The notes under the pieces: model-generated | Told to the model about the DNA's origin: nothing | The model's input: only the letters and a program-made list of their open reading frames with translations | The model's database searches: none | In this document: positions 1 to 4,920 of the stretch, piece after piece | Layout of the letters: the number at the start of each line of letters is the position of its first letter | Position numbering within the stretch: the first letter of the stretch is position 1 | Assembly: GCA_031256155.1 (NCBI GenBank) | Contig: JAIRRD010000084.1 | Location: forward strand, 1 to 5,393 | Length of the DNA: 5,393 nt | Direction of reading: 5' to 3' | Origin: Holophagales bacterium | Lineage (GTDB): Bacteria; Acidobacteriota; Holophagae; Holophagales; Holophagaceae | Made by a program: the position numbers and the translations under genes

Positions 1-4
1 GAAT

Positions 5-20
5 GGTGATGAAAATCACC
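5..20. repeat. Small perfect hairpin GGTGAT-GAAA-ATCACC
   Basis: Bases 5-10 pair perfectly with 15-20 around a four-base loop. Read on the plus strand the loop is GAAA, a stable GNRA tetraloop. On the minus strand it lies just beyond the likely terminator of the lysO operon. No T tract follows on either strand, so it is not itself a typical terminator. It may be a second 3'-end hairpin, or may belong to a gene beyond the window edge. Confidence 0.4.
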
Positions 21-51
21 AGAAGAAAATGCGGTTTCATCTCAAAACCGC
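21..51 (-). terminator. Likely Rho-independent terminator of the rdgB-lysO operon
   Basis: On the minus strand, 12 bases after the lysO stop codon, GCGGTTT (51-45) pairs perfectly with AAACCGC (37-31) around a seven-base loop. It is followed by the T-rich tail ATTTTCTTCT (30-21). The stem is only 7 bp and the T tract is interrupted, so efficiency is uncertain. The position right after the last gene of the operon supports the call. On the plus strand no T tract follows, so it should act only leftward. Confidence 0.6.
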
Positions 52-63
52 GTTCGGCTTCAT

Positions 64-1050
64 TTAACTGCTATATATTATGATTTTAACAAGCGGCATG
101 ACAGCTATGCTGCAAATGATGCCCGAGTAAAAAGATACCAGAGTGTATTCACTGCCACTGTAGCGCTGTACAAATGGGAGCATAACGTCCATGCTAGTTG
201 CCCCGCCTAAATAAACTGGCAACAGAGGCGAAATTCTGGCCGCTAAGGGGGCGCAGAGTATGGCCAATAGCTCGCGGAACACGTTGTGTATGAAGGCCAG
301 TATTGAGAGAACCATCATCCCGCGCTCGGCCAGTAGCACGGACGAAAGACTGTACCAACCCATGCCTGCGGTCATAAGTGCGCCCCGGCGGATACCCAGA
401 CCGGACAAAAGGCCAAAGAAGAGACCAACTGCCAAACTCAACGCAATATTCAGGAATGGCACAAGCAATAACCCAGAGTTTAATAGCCGCAAGTCGAGTC
501 GGCGCAATTCAACGCCAAGGTCAAAACCAATAAAGCAGAGGAGTGCCCTCAATAGCCAATCCGTGAAGGTATCAATGGGAATCCCGTCTGTATGACTATC
601 GGACAGAAACCAGAATAGTATGAAGCCGACTAAAATAAAACCGACATTGACGGCAACAGGCAGGAGTTCCTTAAAAAAATTGTCCGCTTGGTCGTTTGTC
701 GCACATTGCACTTCCGGCAAATCGGCAAGAGTATTTTTTTCTGTCTTCTTCATTGCGCTGCTTTTTCTGCGCGGGCTTACAATCCAGAAGACCAAAACAA
801 AAACAACAGTGAGAGCCACGCTGGAGCCAATGGCGACGAAAAAAACGCTCAGATCGCTCACAAACAGAGCACGATGCAGCGCCAGTTTAGCCCCCATTGC
901 TCCCAGCAGCGCCCAAAGTGAAACACGTGTTAGATGGCGATTTGACGCTACTATAGCGTTTTTAGTCCGAAGCGCATATCTGGTAATGGACAAAGCCCAG
1001 CCCAGCAGTGCGCCGGATATTAGTGCCGCTGATAAAAAAAAGATGCTCAA
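64..1050 (-). CDS. lysO: LysO-family lysine exporter (YbjE/DUF340 type)
   Basis: This is an inner-membrane protein of 328 residues, slightly longer than E. coli LysO (about 300). The family exports L-lysine and its toxic analogue thialysine from the cytoplasm. The C-terminal half carries the family signatures: GMGWYSLSSVLL (229-240), FRELLAI (258-264) and GGATSMDVMLPFVQR (282-296). Hydrophobic segments lie near 2-20, 43-60, 67-91, 129-150, 165-180, 193-219, 244-270 and 303-326. A charged cytoplasm-like linker (93-126) separates an N-terminal domain from the conserved core, as in other two-part members. Translation starts at TTG (1050-1048), which overlaps the stop codon of the upstream rdgB by four bases (TTGA). 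There is no strong Shine-Dalgarno of its own, so translation probably depends on coupling to rdgB. Family membership rests on motifs recognised from E. coli YbjE. The substrate is inferred from the family; a related amino acid is possible. Confidence 0.85.
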   Translation of the reverse strand: MSIFFLSAALISGALLGWALSITRYALRTKNAIVASNRHLTRVSLWALLGAMGAKLALHRALFVSDLSVFFVAIGSSVALTVVFVLVFWIVSPRRKSSAMKKTEKNTLADLPEVQCATNDQADNFFKELLPVAVNVGFILVGFILFWFLSDSHTDGIPIDTFTDWLLRALLCFIGFDLGVELRRLDLRLLNSGLLLVPFLNIALSLAVGLFFGLLSGLGIRRGALMTAGMGWYSLSSVLLAERGMMVLSILAFIHNVFRELLAILCAPLAARISPLLPVYLGGATSMDVMLPFVQRYSGSEYTLVSFYSGIICSIAVMPLVKIIIYSS

Positions 1051-1640
1051 GGTATCAATCCCAATCGTAATGCCAGCTTACGAGCGGCTTTAGCGCGATG
1101 GCTGAGGTCATTTTTGATTTCGGCTTCTAATTCGCCAAAGGTTTTGCTGTAACCATTTGGAATGAATATTGGATCATAGCCAAAGCCTGAGCTTCCACGC
1201 GCCTCAGTCGCTATAACACCCTCCACACTGCCCGAAATTGTAAATGGCTCCCGCATCGTACCAGTAATGCCTATGTAGGCCAAAACGCATACAAACCTTG
1301 CCGTGCGCGTCTCACCTGAATTTATCATGCTCAACAAGAGAGGATTTTTTTCAGAGTAGGCGAGGCGCGGCGCAAATCTGGCGGAAAGCACGCCTGGACC
1401 GCCAAACAATGCGTCAACACATAGACCAGAGTCATCGGCCATCACTCCGTCTATGTTTTCGTTACCATGTTGTGCGTGCCAATCTCTGGCAAAGATAGCT
1501 TTTTGGAGAGCATTGTCTTGAAAAAAAGCTCCATCTTCGGGTATGTCGGGGCCAGACCAGAGAAGGAAGTTGACTCCAGGAAGGATTACCTCAAATTCCT
1601 GAGCTTTATGAGTGTTGCTGGATGCCAGGAGAATACGCAT
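1047..1640 (-). CDS. rdgB: Non-canonical purine NTP pyrophosphatase, RdgB/HAM1 family
   Basis: This cytoplasmic house-cleaning enzyme hydrolyses dITP, ITP and XTP to the monophosphate and pyrophosphate, keeping deaminated purines out of DNA and RNA. The protein has 197 residues, the same length as E. coli RdgB. Visible motifs are SNTHKAQEF (8-16, nucleotide and phosphate binding), DNALQKA (42-48), the catalytic ADDSGL (68-73, D69/D70), GGPGVLSARFA (80-90), the base-recognition motif SGFGYDPIF (151-159) and SHRAKA (180-185). The chosen start is ATG at 1640. It has AGGGA (1653-1649) eight bases upstream and gives the canonical N-terminus MRILLASSN. The in-frame ATG at 1685 would add 15 residues that do not belong to the family. 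The gene is first in an operon with lysO, whose start overlaps its stop. No key residue appears to be missing. Confidence 0.95.
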   Translation of the reverse strand: MRILLASSNTHKAQEFEVILPGVNFLLWSGPDIPEDGAFFQDNALQKAIFARDWHAQHGNENIDGVMADDSGLCVDALFGGPGVLSARFAPRLAYSEKNPLLLSMINSGETRTARFVCVLAYIGITGTMREPFTISGSVEGVIATEARGSSGFGYDPIFIPNGYSKTFGELEAEIKNDLSHRAKAARKLALRLGLIP

Positions 1641-1648
1641 TAAATTGT

Positions 1649-1653
1649 TCCCT
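1649..1653 (-). promoter_or_regulatory. Ribosome-binding site that decides the rdgB start
   Basis: On the minus strand AGGGA sits eight bases before the ATG at 1640. It favours this start over the upstream in-frame ATG at 1685, which has no comparable site. Confidence 0.65.
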
Positions 1654-1689
1654 GCGAAATAATAATATGGTAATTTCATCAGCACTCGT

Positions 1690-1716
1690 TTGCAACTCGA
1701 AAAGAGGTGATATACT
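1690..1716 (+). promoter_or_regulatory. Putative sigma70-type promoter of the 244-residue orphan gene
   Basis: TATACT (1711-1716) is a good -10 box, and TG at 1708-1709 places an extended -10 (TGnTATACT) directly upstream. TTGCAA (1690-1695) could be the -35, but the spacer is only 15 bases, so the extended -10 may carry most of the activity. Transcription would begin near 1723, leaving a leader of about 25 bases before the ATG at 1749. The divergent rdgB promoter must lie in the same 108-base gap. TATTAT on the minus strand (1667-1662) is its best -10 candidate but has no clear -35. Confidence 0.4.
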
Positions 1717-1737
1717 TGTTTTGAAGTGTATTCTTAC

Positions 1738-1743
1738 AAGGTG
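1738..1743 (+). promoter_or_regulatory. Ribosome-binding site AAGGTG of the orphan gene
   Basis: AAGGTG lies five bases before the ATG at 1749 and fixes that start codon. Confidence 0.6.
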
Positions 1744-1748
1744 ATTGA

Positions 1749-2483
1749 ATGTCGAATAAGTCAAACATAATTGAAAAAATAGGCACTCCAGATACTGATA
1801 ACCCTAGCGGCTTTAATGCTGCAAGGGCGGCGCACCTGGAAGCTGATACTGATAGATTAAAAAAATACCATCCTGATTATAATGTTAAAAAAACCATAAT
1901 AAATATTATATCAGGGTCACTTATCCTAATAATAGGCATTGTATATATTACAAACAGAGCAAGTGGTGGACTCGGTCCTGGCTTTAAAGGCATTGTTGCG
2001 ATTTTGAGTGGACTTATATCAATAGCTGTAGGGCTATATTCAAAAAGAGTATCTAAGTCTGCTGTTACGATATACAGGCGTGGCTTAATAGTTCCGGGAA
2101 TTGCAATAGCGATGCCGGATATTGTATTGACATTGGCTGATGTATCTCTTTGCGAAGATGAAGTTTTTGCCGTACAAAAAGTAAAGATTGGTGAAAAAGG
2201 GGATTGGAAATTTAATCTTAACGATAAATTTACGTTTTGTGCATATTTTGGCTTTGTAAAAGAAAATATTTTCGATTGTTTTTGGCCAAGCTTCCTCCAA
2301 TGGGCAACCCATGATGATGAAATATTATCAGCCTGTCTTAAAACAATTGACAATGAAGAATGGGCAATGTTAGAAAAAGCCGCGCCTTTAGCAAATGATT
2401 TGCGTGAGGGTATTACATATATCATGACAAAATCAAATGACGAAATTATTTTCTTAACAGTGGAGGATTATCTTAAAAATTAA
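1749..2483 (+). CDS. Unrecognised AT-rich gene, protein with two membrane segments
   Basis: I do not recognise this 244-residue protein with confidence. The first 47 residues are hydrophilic and have no signal peptide. Two hydrophobic helices follow (about 48-68 and 80-98), joined by a short glycine-rich loop, ASGGLGPGFKG. The remaining 145 residues look like one soluble domain. It begins with a strand-rich stretch containing YRRGLIVPG (109-117) and ends acidic. The pattern of a paired hairpin helix plus YRRGLIVPG-like sequence faintly recalls DUF3239-type proteins, from memory only. Both ends probably face the cytoplasm. It has its own promoter and ribosome-binding site, stands alone on the plus strand, and converges with mtgA. 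Base use differs sharply from neighbours: rows 1861-1920 and 2221-2280 contain only 14 and 15 G/C of 60, and ATA and AGA codons are frequent. That suggests horizontal acquisition. It is an intact open frame, so a real gene is likely, but its function is unknown. Confidence 0.8.
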   Translation: MSNKSNIIEKIGTPDTDNPSGFNAARAAHLEADTDRLKKYHPDYNVKKTIINIISGSLILIIGIVYITNRASGGLGPGFKGIVAILSGLISIAVGLYSKRVSKSAVTIYRRGLIVPGIAIAMPDIVLTLADVSLCEDEVFAVQKVKIGEKGDWKFNLNDKFTFCAYFGFVKENIFDCFWPSFLQWATHDDEILSACLKTIDNEEWAMLEKAAPLANDLREGITYIMTKSNDEIIFLTVEDYLKN

Positions 2484-2718
2484 AATTCAATAAATTTTTA
2501 TAAACAAATTTGAAAATATTTTATTTATAGTCAACGCCCTTGACAAACGGTACAGATAGGCAAGCACCACCTACGCCTCCCATTTCGCTCCCAGCCGATG
2601 GCGGCTCGCTCCATTACGGCGCAGTCTAGCGCATCCGCGCATTTTACTTGTGGAGCATTGTTATGCTCCACAAGTAAAACGACTATAGTATTACAGCGGT
2701 TCAATCTTGTGAATATTC
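2484..2718. other. Convergent intergenic region between the orphan gene and mtgA
   Basis: This 235-base gap contains three parts. First is an AT-rich stretch (2484-2529) with no clear terminator hairpin for the plus-strand gene. Second is a GC-rich block (about 2535-2640) with small hairpins, GTCAA/TTGAC (2530-2534/2540-2544) and AGCCG/CGGCT (2593-2597/2602-2606). Third is the long inverted repeat listed separately. A minus-strand open frame crosses this region but shows no family features and overlaps mtgA, so I do not call a gene here. Confidence 0.6.
2642..2679. repeat. Perfect 17-bp inverted repeat with four-base loop
   Basis: TTTTACTTGTGGAGCAT (2642-2658) is followed by the loop TGTT and then its exact complement (2663-2679). 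It lies 40 bases beyond the mtgA stop codon, between two convergent genes, so it could protect or end both transcripts. The 3' arm ends in AAAA on both strands rather than a T tract, because the T's lie in the 5' arm. It is therefore not a textbook intrinsic terminator. A read-through RNA would form a 17-bp helix. It may be a dispersed palindromic spacer element or a bidirectional 3'-end structure. Confidence 0.8.
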
Positions 2719-2724
2719 TCACAA
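2707..2724 (-). repeat. Short hairpin spanning the mtgA stop codon
   Basis: TTGTGA (2707-2712) and TCACAA (2719-2724) pair perfectly around six bases. The right arm includes the mtgA TGA stop. No T tract follows on the minus strand. It may be incidental. Confidence 0.25.
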
Positions 2725-3438
2725 ATCTTTTACAACGGTCTCGCCGCCCAGTTGCCTCATTTGTTTCAATATCCACGCTTGTTTGGCGAGAACCTGCTGC
2801 GTTGGGGCATTGACTTTGAATTTGCGGGGGTTTGGGAGTACCGCCGCTAGAAGTGCGGCTTCCTTTGGCTTCAGTTTTTTTGCCGGTTTGCGAAAATAGT
2901 GCTGCGATGCCGCTTCCACGCCATATACTCCATCCCCAAACTCCACAATGTTTAGATAGACCTCCAATATCCGCTTTTTTGGCCAAAGTGTTTCAAGCAG
3001 CAAGGTAAACCAAACCTCAAACCCTTTGCGGAGCCACGACCTAGTCTCCCATAAAAACATATTTTTAGCCGTTTGCTGTGTTATGGTGGAAGCGCCCCGC
3101 TTACGCTTGCTACGCTCATTGTGAGCAAGGGCTTTTTCGATCGCCTGCCAGTCAAATCCGAAGTGATTTGGGAATTTTTGATCTTCAGCGGCGATTACGG
3201 CAAGCCCCATGGCGGGGGATATTTCATTCAGGGGCCTCCATTGATGGCGTGACGTATAGGGAACGGAATCTGACCAGGCTGAAACCCTGCGTTGAATCAT
3301 AAATGAGGAAAACGGCACGGGGACTACGCGAAAAAAGAGCGCCACCAACACGTTCATGGCTAAAATGGTTGCCAGGAACAACAGGACATATACGATCAAA
3401 CGTCTGAGCAACGGCTTCTTTTCCTTATTCGAACGCAA
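2719..3438 (-). CDS. mtgA: Monofunctional peptidoglycan glycosyltransferase MtgA (GT51)
   Basis: The enzyme polymerises lipid II into glycan strands on the periplasmic face of the inner membrane and has no transpeptidase domain. The 239 residues match the usual family length. A positively charged N-terminus and one membrane anchor (about 13-36) precede the GT51 domain. GT51 motifs appear in order: [12 protein letters not shown] (85-96, with catalytic E85), [13 protein letters not shown] (114-126), RKGFEVW (137-143), [14 protein letters not shown] (155-168, with the second glutamate of the family) and [12 protein letters not shown] (193-204). Translation starts at TTG (3438-3436). AGGAG (3448-3444) lies five bases upstream and no ATG occurs before residue 28, so the unusual start is well supported. 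Neighbouring genes show no cell-wall link. It converges with the AT-rich orphan gene. The gene appears intact. Confidence 0.95.
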   Translation of the reverse strand: MRSNKEKKPLLRRLIVYVLLFLATILAMNVLVALFFRVVPVPFSSFMIQRRVSAWSDSVPYTSRHQWRPLNEISPAMGLAVIAAEDQKFPNHFGFDWQAIEKALAHNERSKRKRGASTITQQTAKNMFLWETRSWLRKGFEVWFTLLLETLWPKKRILEVYLNIVEFGDGVYGVEAASQHYFRKPAKKLKPKEAALLAAVLPNPRKFKVNAPTQQVLAKQAWILKQMRQLGGETVVKDL

Positions 3439-3443
3439 TTAAA

Positions 3444-3448
3444 CTCCT
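3444..3448 (-). promoter_or_regulatory. Shine-Dalgarno AGGAG supporting the TTG start of mtgA
   Basis: AGGAG is placed five bases before the TTG codon at 3438-3436. It is a strong site and the main evidence that mtgA starts with TTG rather than at a later methionine inside the membrane anchor. Confidence 0.7.
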
Positions 3449-3513
3449 ATATAGCATCTTTCGTTTTATTGCTCACCTAATGGGAACAAAGCCCACTTAC
3501 AAGCAACACGCAA

Positions 3514-3537
3514 CCAGGATTTATTTGTAAATCCTGG
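3514..3537. repeat. Perfect 9-bp hairpin between the aminopeptidase gene and mtgA
   Basis: CCAGGATTT (3514-3522) pairs exactly with AAATCCTGG (3529-3537) around ATTTGT. On the minus strand it lies 34 bases beyond the aminopeptidase stop and is followed by TTGCGTGTTGCTTG. That is T-containing but not a clean T run, so it is a possible weak terminator ahead of mtgA. Confidence 0.5.
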
Positions 3538-3538
3538 C

Positions 3539-3570
3539 AGAGCAGTTTAACTTTGAAAAGCCGAACTGCT
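3539..3570. repeat. Hairpin repeat related to the 4770-4920 element
   Basis: AGCAGTT (3541-3547) pairs with AACTGCT (3564-3570), and the hairpin begins one base after the aminopeptidase stop codon. The stretch 3539-3559 matches 4771-4791 at 19 of 21 positions (AGAGCA.TT.AACTTTGAAAA). This suggests a shared or dispersed sequence family. It could also serve as a 3'-end structure for the aminopeptidase transcript. Confidence 0.55.
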
Positions 3571-3571
3571 A

Positions 3572-4723
3572 TCAAAAAGTTATCACGTAATCGCCTTTCC
3601 TCATGAGCGGCAATGTACTGCCGTCCTCAAAATTCAGGTCAACGATCTCTGGACAAATATCGGGCTGTGTTTCAGGCACATATACTCTGTCAATGTGAAT
3701 CACAGCATCCGGTGAGGAAAAAGCGTCTGGCCCCACCTGACCGCCAAAGTGTTCACTGCGGCCAAAGGCAATGTGCAGGCCGAGTTTCTCGTCCAATAAA
3801 ACAGCGCCTATCGGTTTGACACCGAATGGGGACAAGACCCCAAGGCCCAGCTCAGCTAAATTTGAGTATCCAGGCTCTCTGGCCAGCAATGCTGCCTCAA
3901 ATTTTGACTGCGGACCTGTGGACGCCACCGCAATCGCACGATTGCCCTTGATTTGGTAAAAGACGATTTCGCTTCCGAATTGAACAGGCAGTTCACCCTC
4001 ACTGCGGCTTGGGTCGTCTTGGATTTCACCTTCATAAGGTACGATGTAAGCTTCGCCGGAAGGCAAATTACCAGCAATGCCTAGCTCAGGCACCAACCCC
4101 CCGGATGCGTGCGCGGCTCTGTGACGCAAATCCAAGTGCAATTTGGATTGTCCCGTAGGGTGGCTGAACATAAATTCAGCGCCTACAGCGCGATCAAGCA
4201 AATTTTTTAGGATGTTCACACGGCGGTTGATTTCAGTATAGTCGAGCTTTAATGCCGGAATCATGGCTTCGCTGAAACCTGGCATGGTGGCGGCTCTGAT
4301 ACCATATTTTTTAGCGGCCATTTTCAGCGGAGCCGTAGAACTAAATTTAGTGATAGCTATCAGAATCGGATGCTCTGCGTACACCTTTTCCATAGCGATG
4401 GAAGAATTTATATCAAGGCCGCTTGATGAGGTTGGAAGCGGGGCTCCATCCAGAACCCATGCGCTTTCCGGCAAGTCTCCGTTATTGGTACGAACATTTG
4501 TATAGGCTATCAAATGTGTATCAAGCCCCAGTTCATCTCTGTTTCGGCGCAGTGTGGCAACCCATTCCAAGGCTATTTCGCGCCTGGCGGCCCAGGCATT
4601 ATCGTCTCCCACCACTGCGTCCGGCAAATCAACCATGACTCCAAGAGCTTTTTCGTTTGTCCGGGGGATAAAAACCCTTTTAACCAAGTCTATGAGTTCT
4701 CTGTCGTTCATTTTTTCTGACAT
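3572..4723 (-). CDS. M29-like metallo-aminopeptidase (aminopeptidase T/AmpS-type fold)
   Basis: This 383-residue cytoplasmic protein resembles the M29 leucyl aminopeptidase family, which releases N-terminal residues from peptides using two metal ions. The C-terminal half contains what look like all five metal ligands in the expected order and spacing: E224 in NLPSGEAY, E291 in NLAELGLG, H317 in LDEKLGLHIAFG, and H343 and D345 in VIHID. The N-terminal 180 residues are more divergent and form an alpha/beta domain. The tyrosine that follows the first histidine by seven residues in aminopeptidase T (from memory, Y352) aligns with E324 here, so catalysis may differ. The start is ATG at 4723, with GGAGG (4734-4730) six bases upstream. 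An in-frame ATG at 4750 would add nine residues and bury this site. It stands alone between palindromic spacers. Its natural substrate cannot be read from the sequence. Confidence 0.75.
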   Translation of the reverse strand: MSEKMNDRELIDLVKRVFIPRTNEKALGVMVDLPDAVVGDDNAWAARREIALEWVATLRRNRDELGLDTHLIAYTNVRTNNGDLPESAWVLDGAPLPTSSSGLDINSSIAMEKVYAEHPILIAITKFSSTAPLKMAAKKYGIRAATMPGFSEAMIPALKLDYTEINRRVNILKNLLDRAVGAEFMFSHPTGQSKLHLDLRHRAAHASGGLVPELGIAGNLPSGEAYIVPYEGEIQDDPSRSEGELPVQFGSEIVFYQIKGNRAIAVASTGPQSKFEAALLAREPGYSNLAELGLGVLSPFGVKPIGAVLLDEKLGLHIAFGRSEHFGGQVGPDAFSSPDAVIHIDRVYVPETQPDICPEIVDLNFEDGSTLPLMRKGDYVITF

Positions 4724-4729
4724 GGATAG

Positions 4730-4734
4730 CCTCC
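4730..4734 (-). promoter_or_regulatory. Shine-Dalgarno GGAGG deciding the aminopeptidase start
   Basis: GGAGG lies six bases before the ATG at 4723 on the minus strand. Its strength and spacing rule in favour of this start over the ATG at 4750. Confidence 0.75.
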
Positions 4735-4760
4735 AAGTACATTTTGCCATTTATCTGGAT

Positions 4761-4789
4761 TTTATAACCTAGAGCATTTCAACTTTGAA
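4761..4789 (-). promoter_or_regulatory. Possible promoter of the aminopeptidase gene, partly inside the repeat element
   Basis: On the minus strand TATAAA (4766-4761) resembles a -10 box. TTCAAA (4789-4784) lies 17 bases upstream and matches TTGACA at four of six positions. The -35 would fall in the loop and arm of the terminal hairpin of the inverted-repeat element. The leader would be about 30 bases. Confidence 0.25.
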
Positions 4790-4920
4790 AAAGTTGAAAT
4801 GGCACGTAGCACTTAGTCTGCGCTGAGAGTGAAGCGATCCTGCGATAGCAAGTGAGCGGAACAGTGAGCGCAGACGTGAACCGCAATAATGATGTGCCAT
4901 ATCAAAGTGAATTTGCTCTA
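4770..4920. repeat. 151-base nested inverted-repeat (MITE/BIME-like) element
   Basis: The element is bounded by exact inverted ends, TAGAGCA (4770-4776) and TGCTCTA (4914-4920). The similarity continues as ACTTTGA on both sides. Inside are two more perfect nested pairs: ATGGCAC/GTGCCAT (4799-4805/4894-4900) and GTCTGCGCT/AGCGCAGAC (4816-4824/4867-4875). The whole region could fold as one long interrupted hairpin. The left end alone also forms a perfect 12-bp hairpin, CATTTCAACTTT (4775-4786) with 4790-4801 and loop GAA. There is no coding capacity beyond the tail of the adjacent gene. This architecture fits a non-autonomous mobile element or a dispersed palindromic spacer. No flanking target duplication is obvious. 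Confidence 0.65.

Noticed and set aside
260..1093. Plus-strand open frames opposite lysO and rdgB
   Set aside because: They lie antisense to two genes with clear family signatures, are rich in Arg, Ser and Lys as expected for shadow frames, and lack good ribosome-binding sites.
1641..1685. Upstream in-frame ATG for rdgB (adds 15 residues)
   Set aside because: The extra peptide is absent from the family, and AGGGA sits correctly for the ATG at 1640.
1877..2425. Minus-strand open frame of 182 codons opposite the orphan gene
   Set aside because: The plus-strand frame is longer and has a promoter and a well-spaced AAGGTG. The antisense frame has neither and shows no recognisable domain.
2531..2986. 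Minus-strand open frame of 151 codons overlapping the mtgA 3' end
   Set aside because: Most of it is another frame of the well-supported mtgA gene. The rest crosses the palindrome and GC-rich block. It has odd composition (many Arg, Cys and Trp) and no family motif.
4724..4750. Upstream in-frame ATG for the aminopeptidase (adds 9 residues)
   Set aside because: The strong GGAGG at 4734-4730 is placed for the ATG at 4723, and it would be inside the coding region if the earlier start were used.
4775..4801. The 12-bp AT-rich hairpin as a Rho-independent terminator
   Set aside because: No T tract follows the stem on either strand. It is better explained as the end of the inverted-repeat element.
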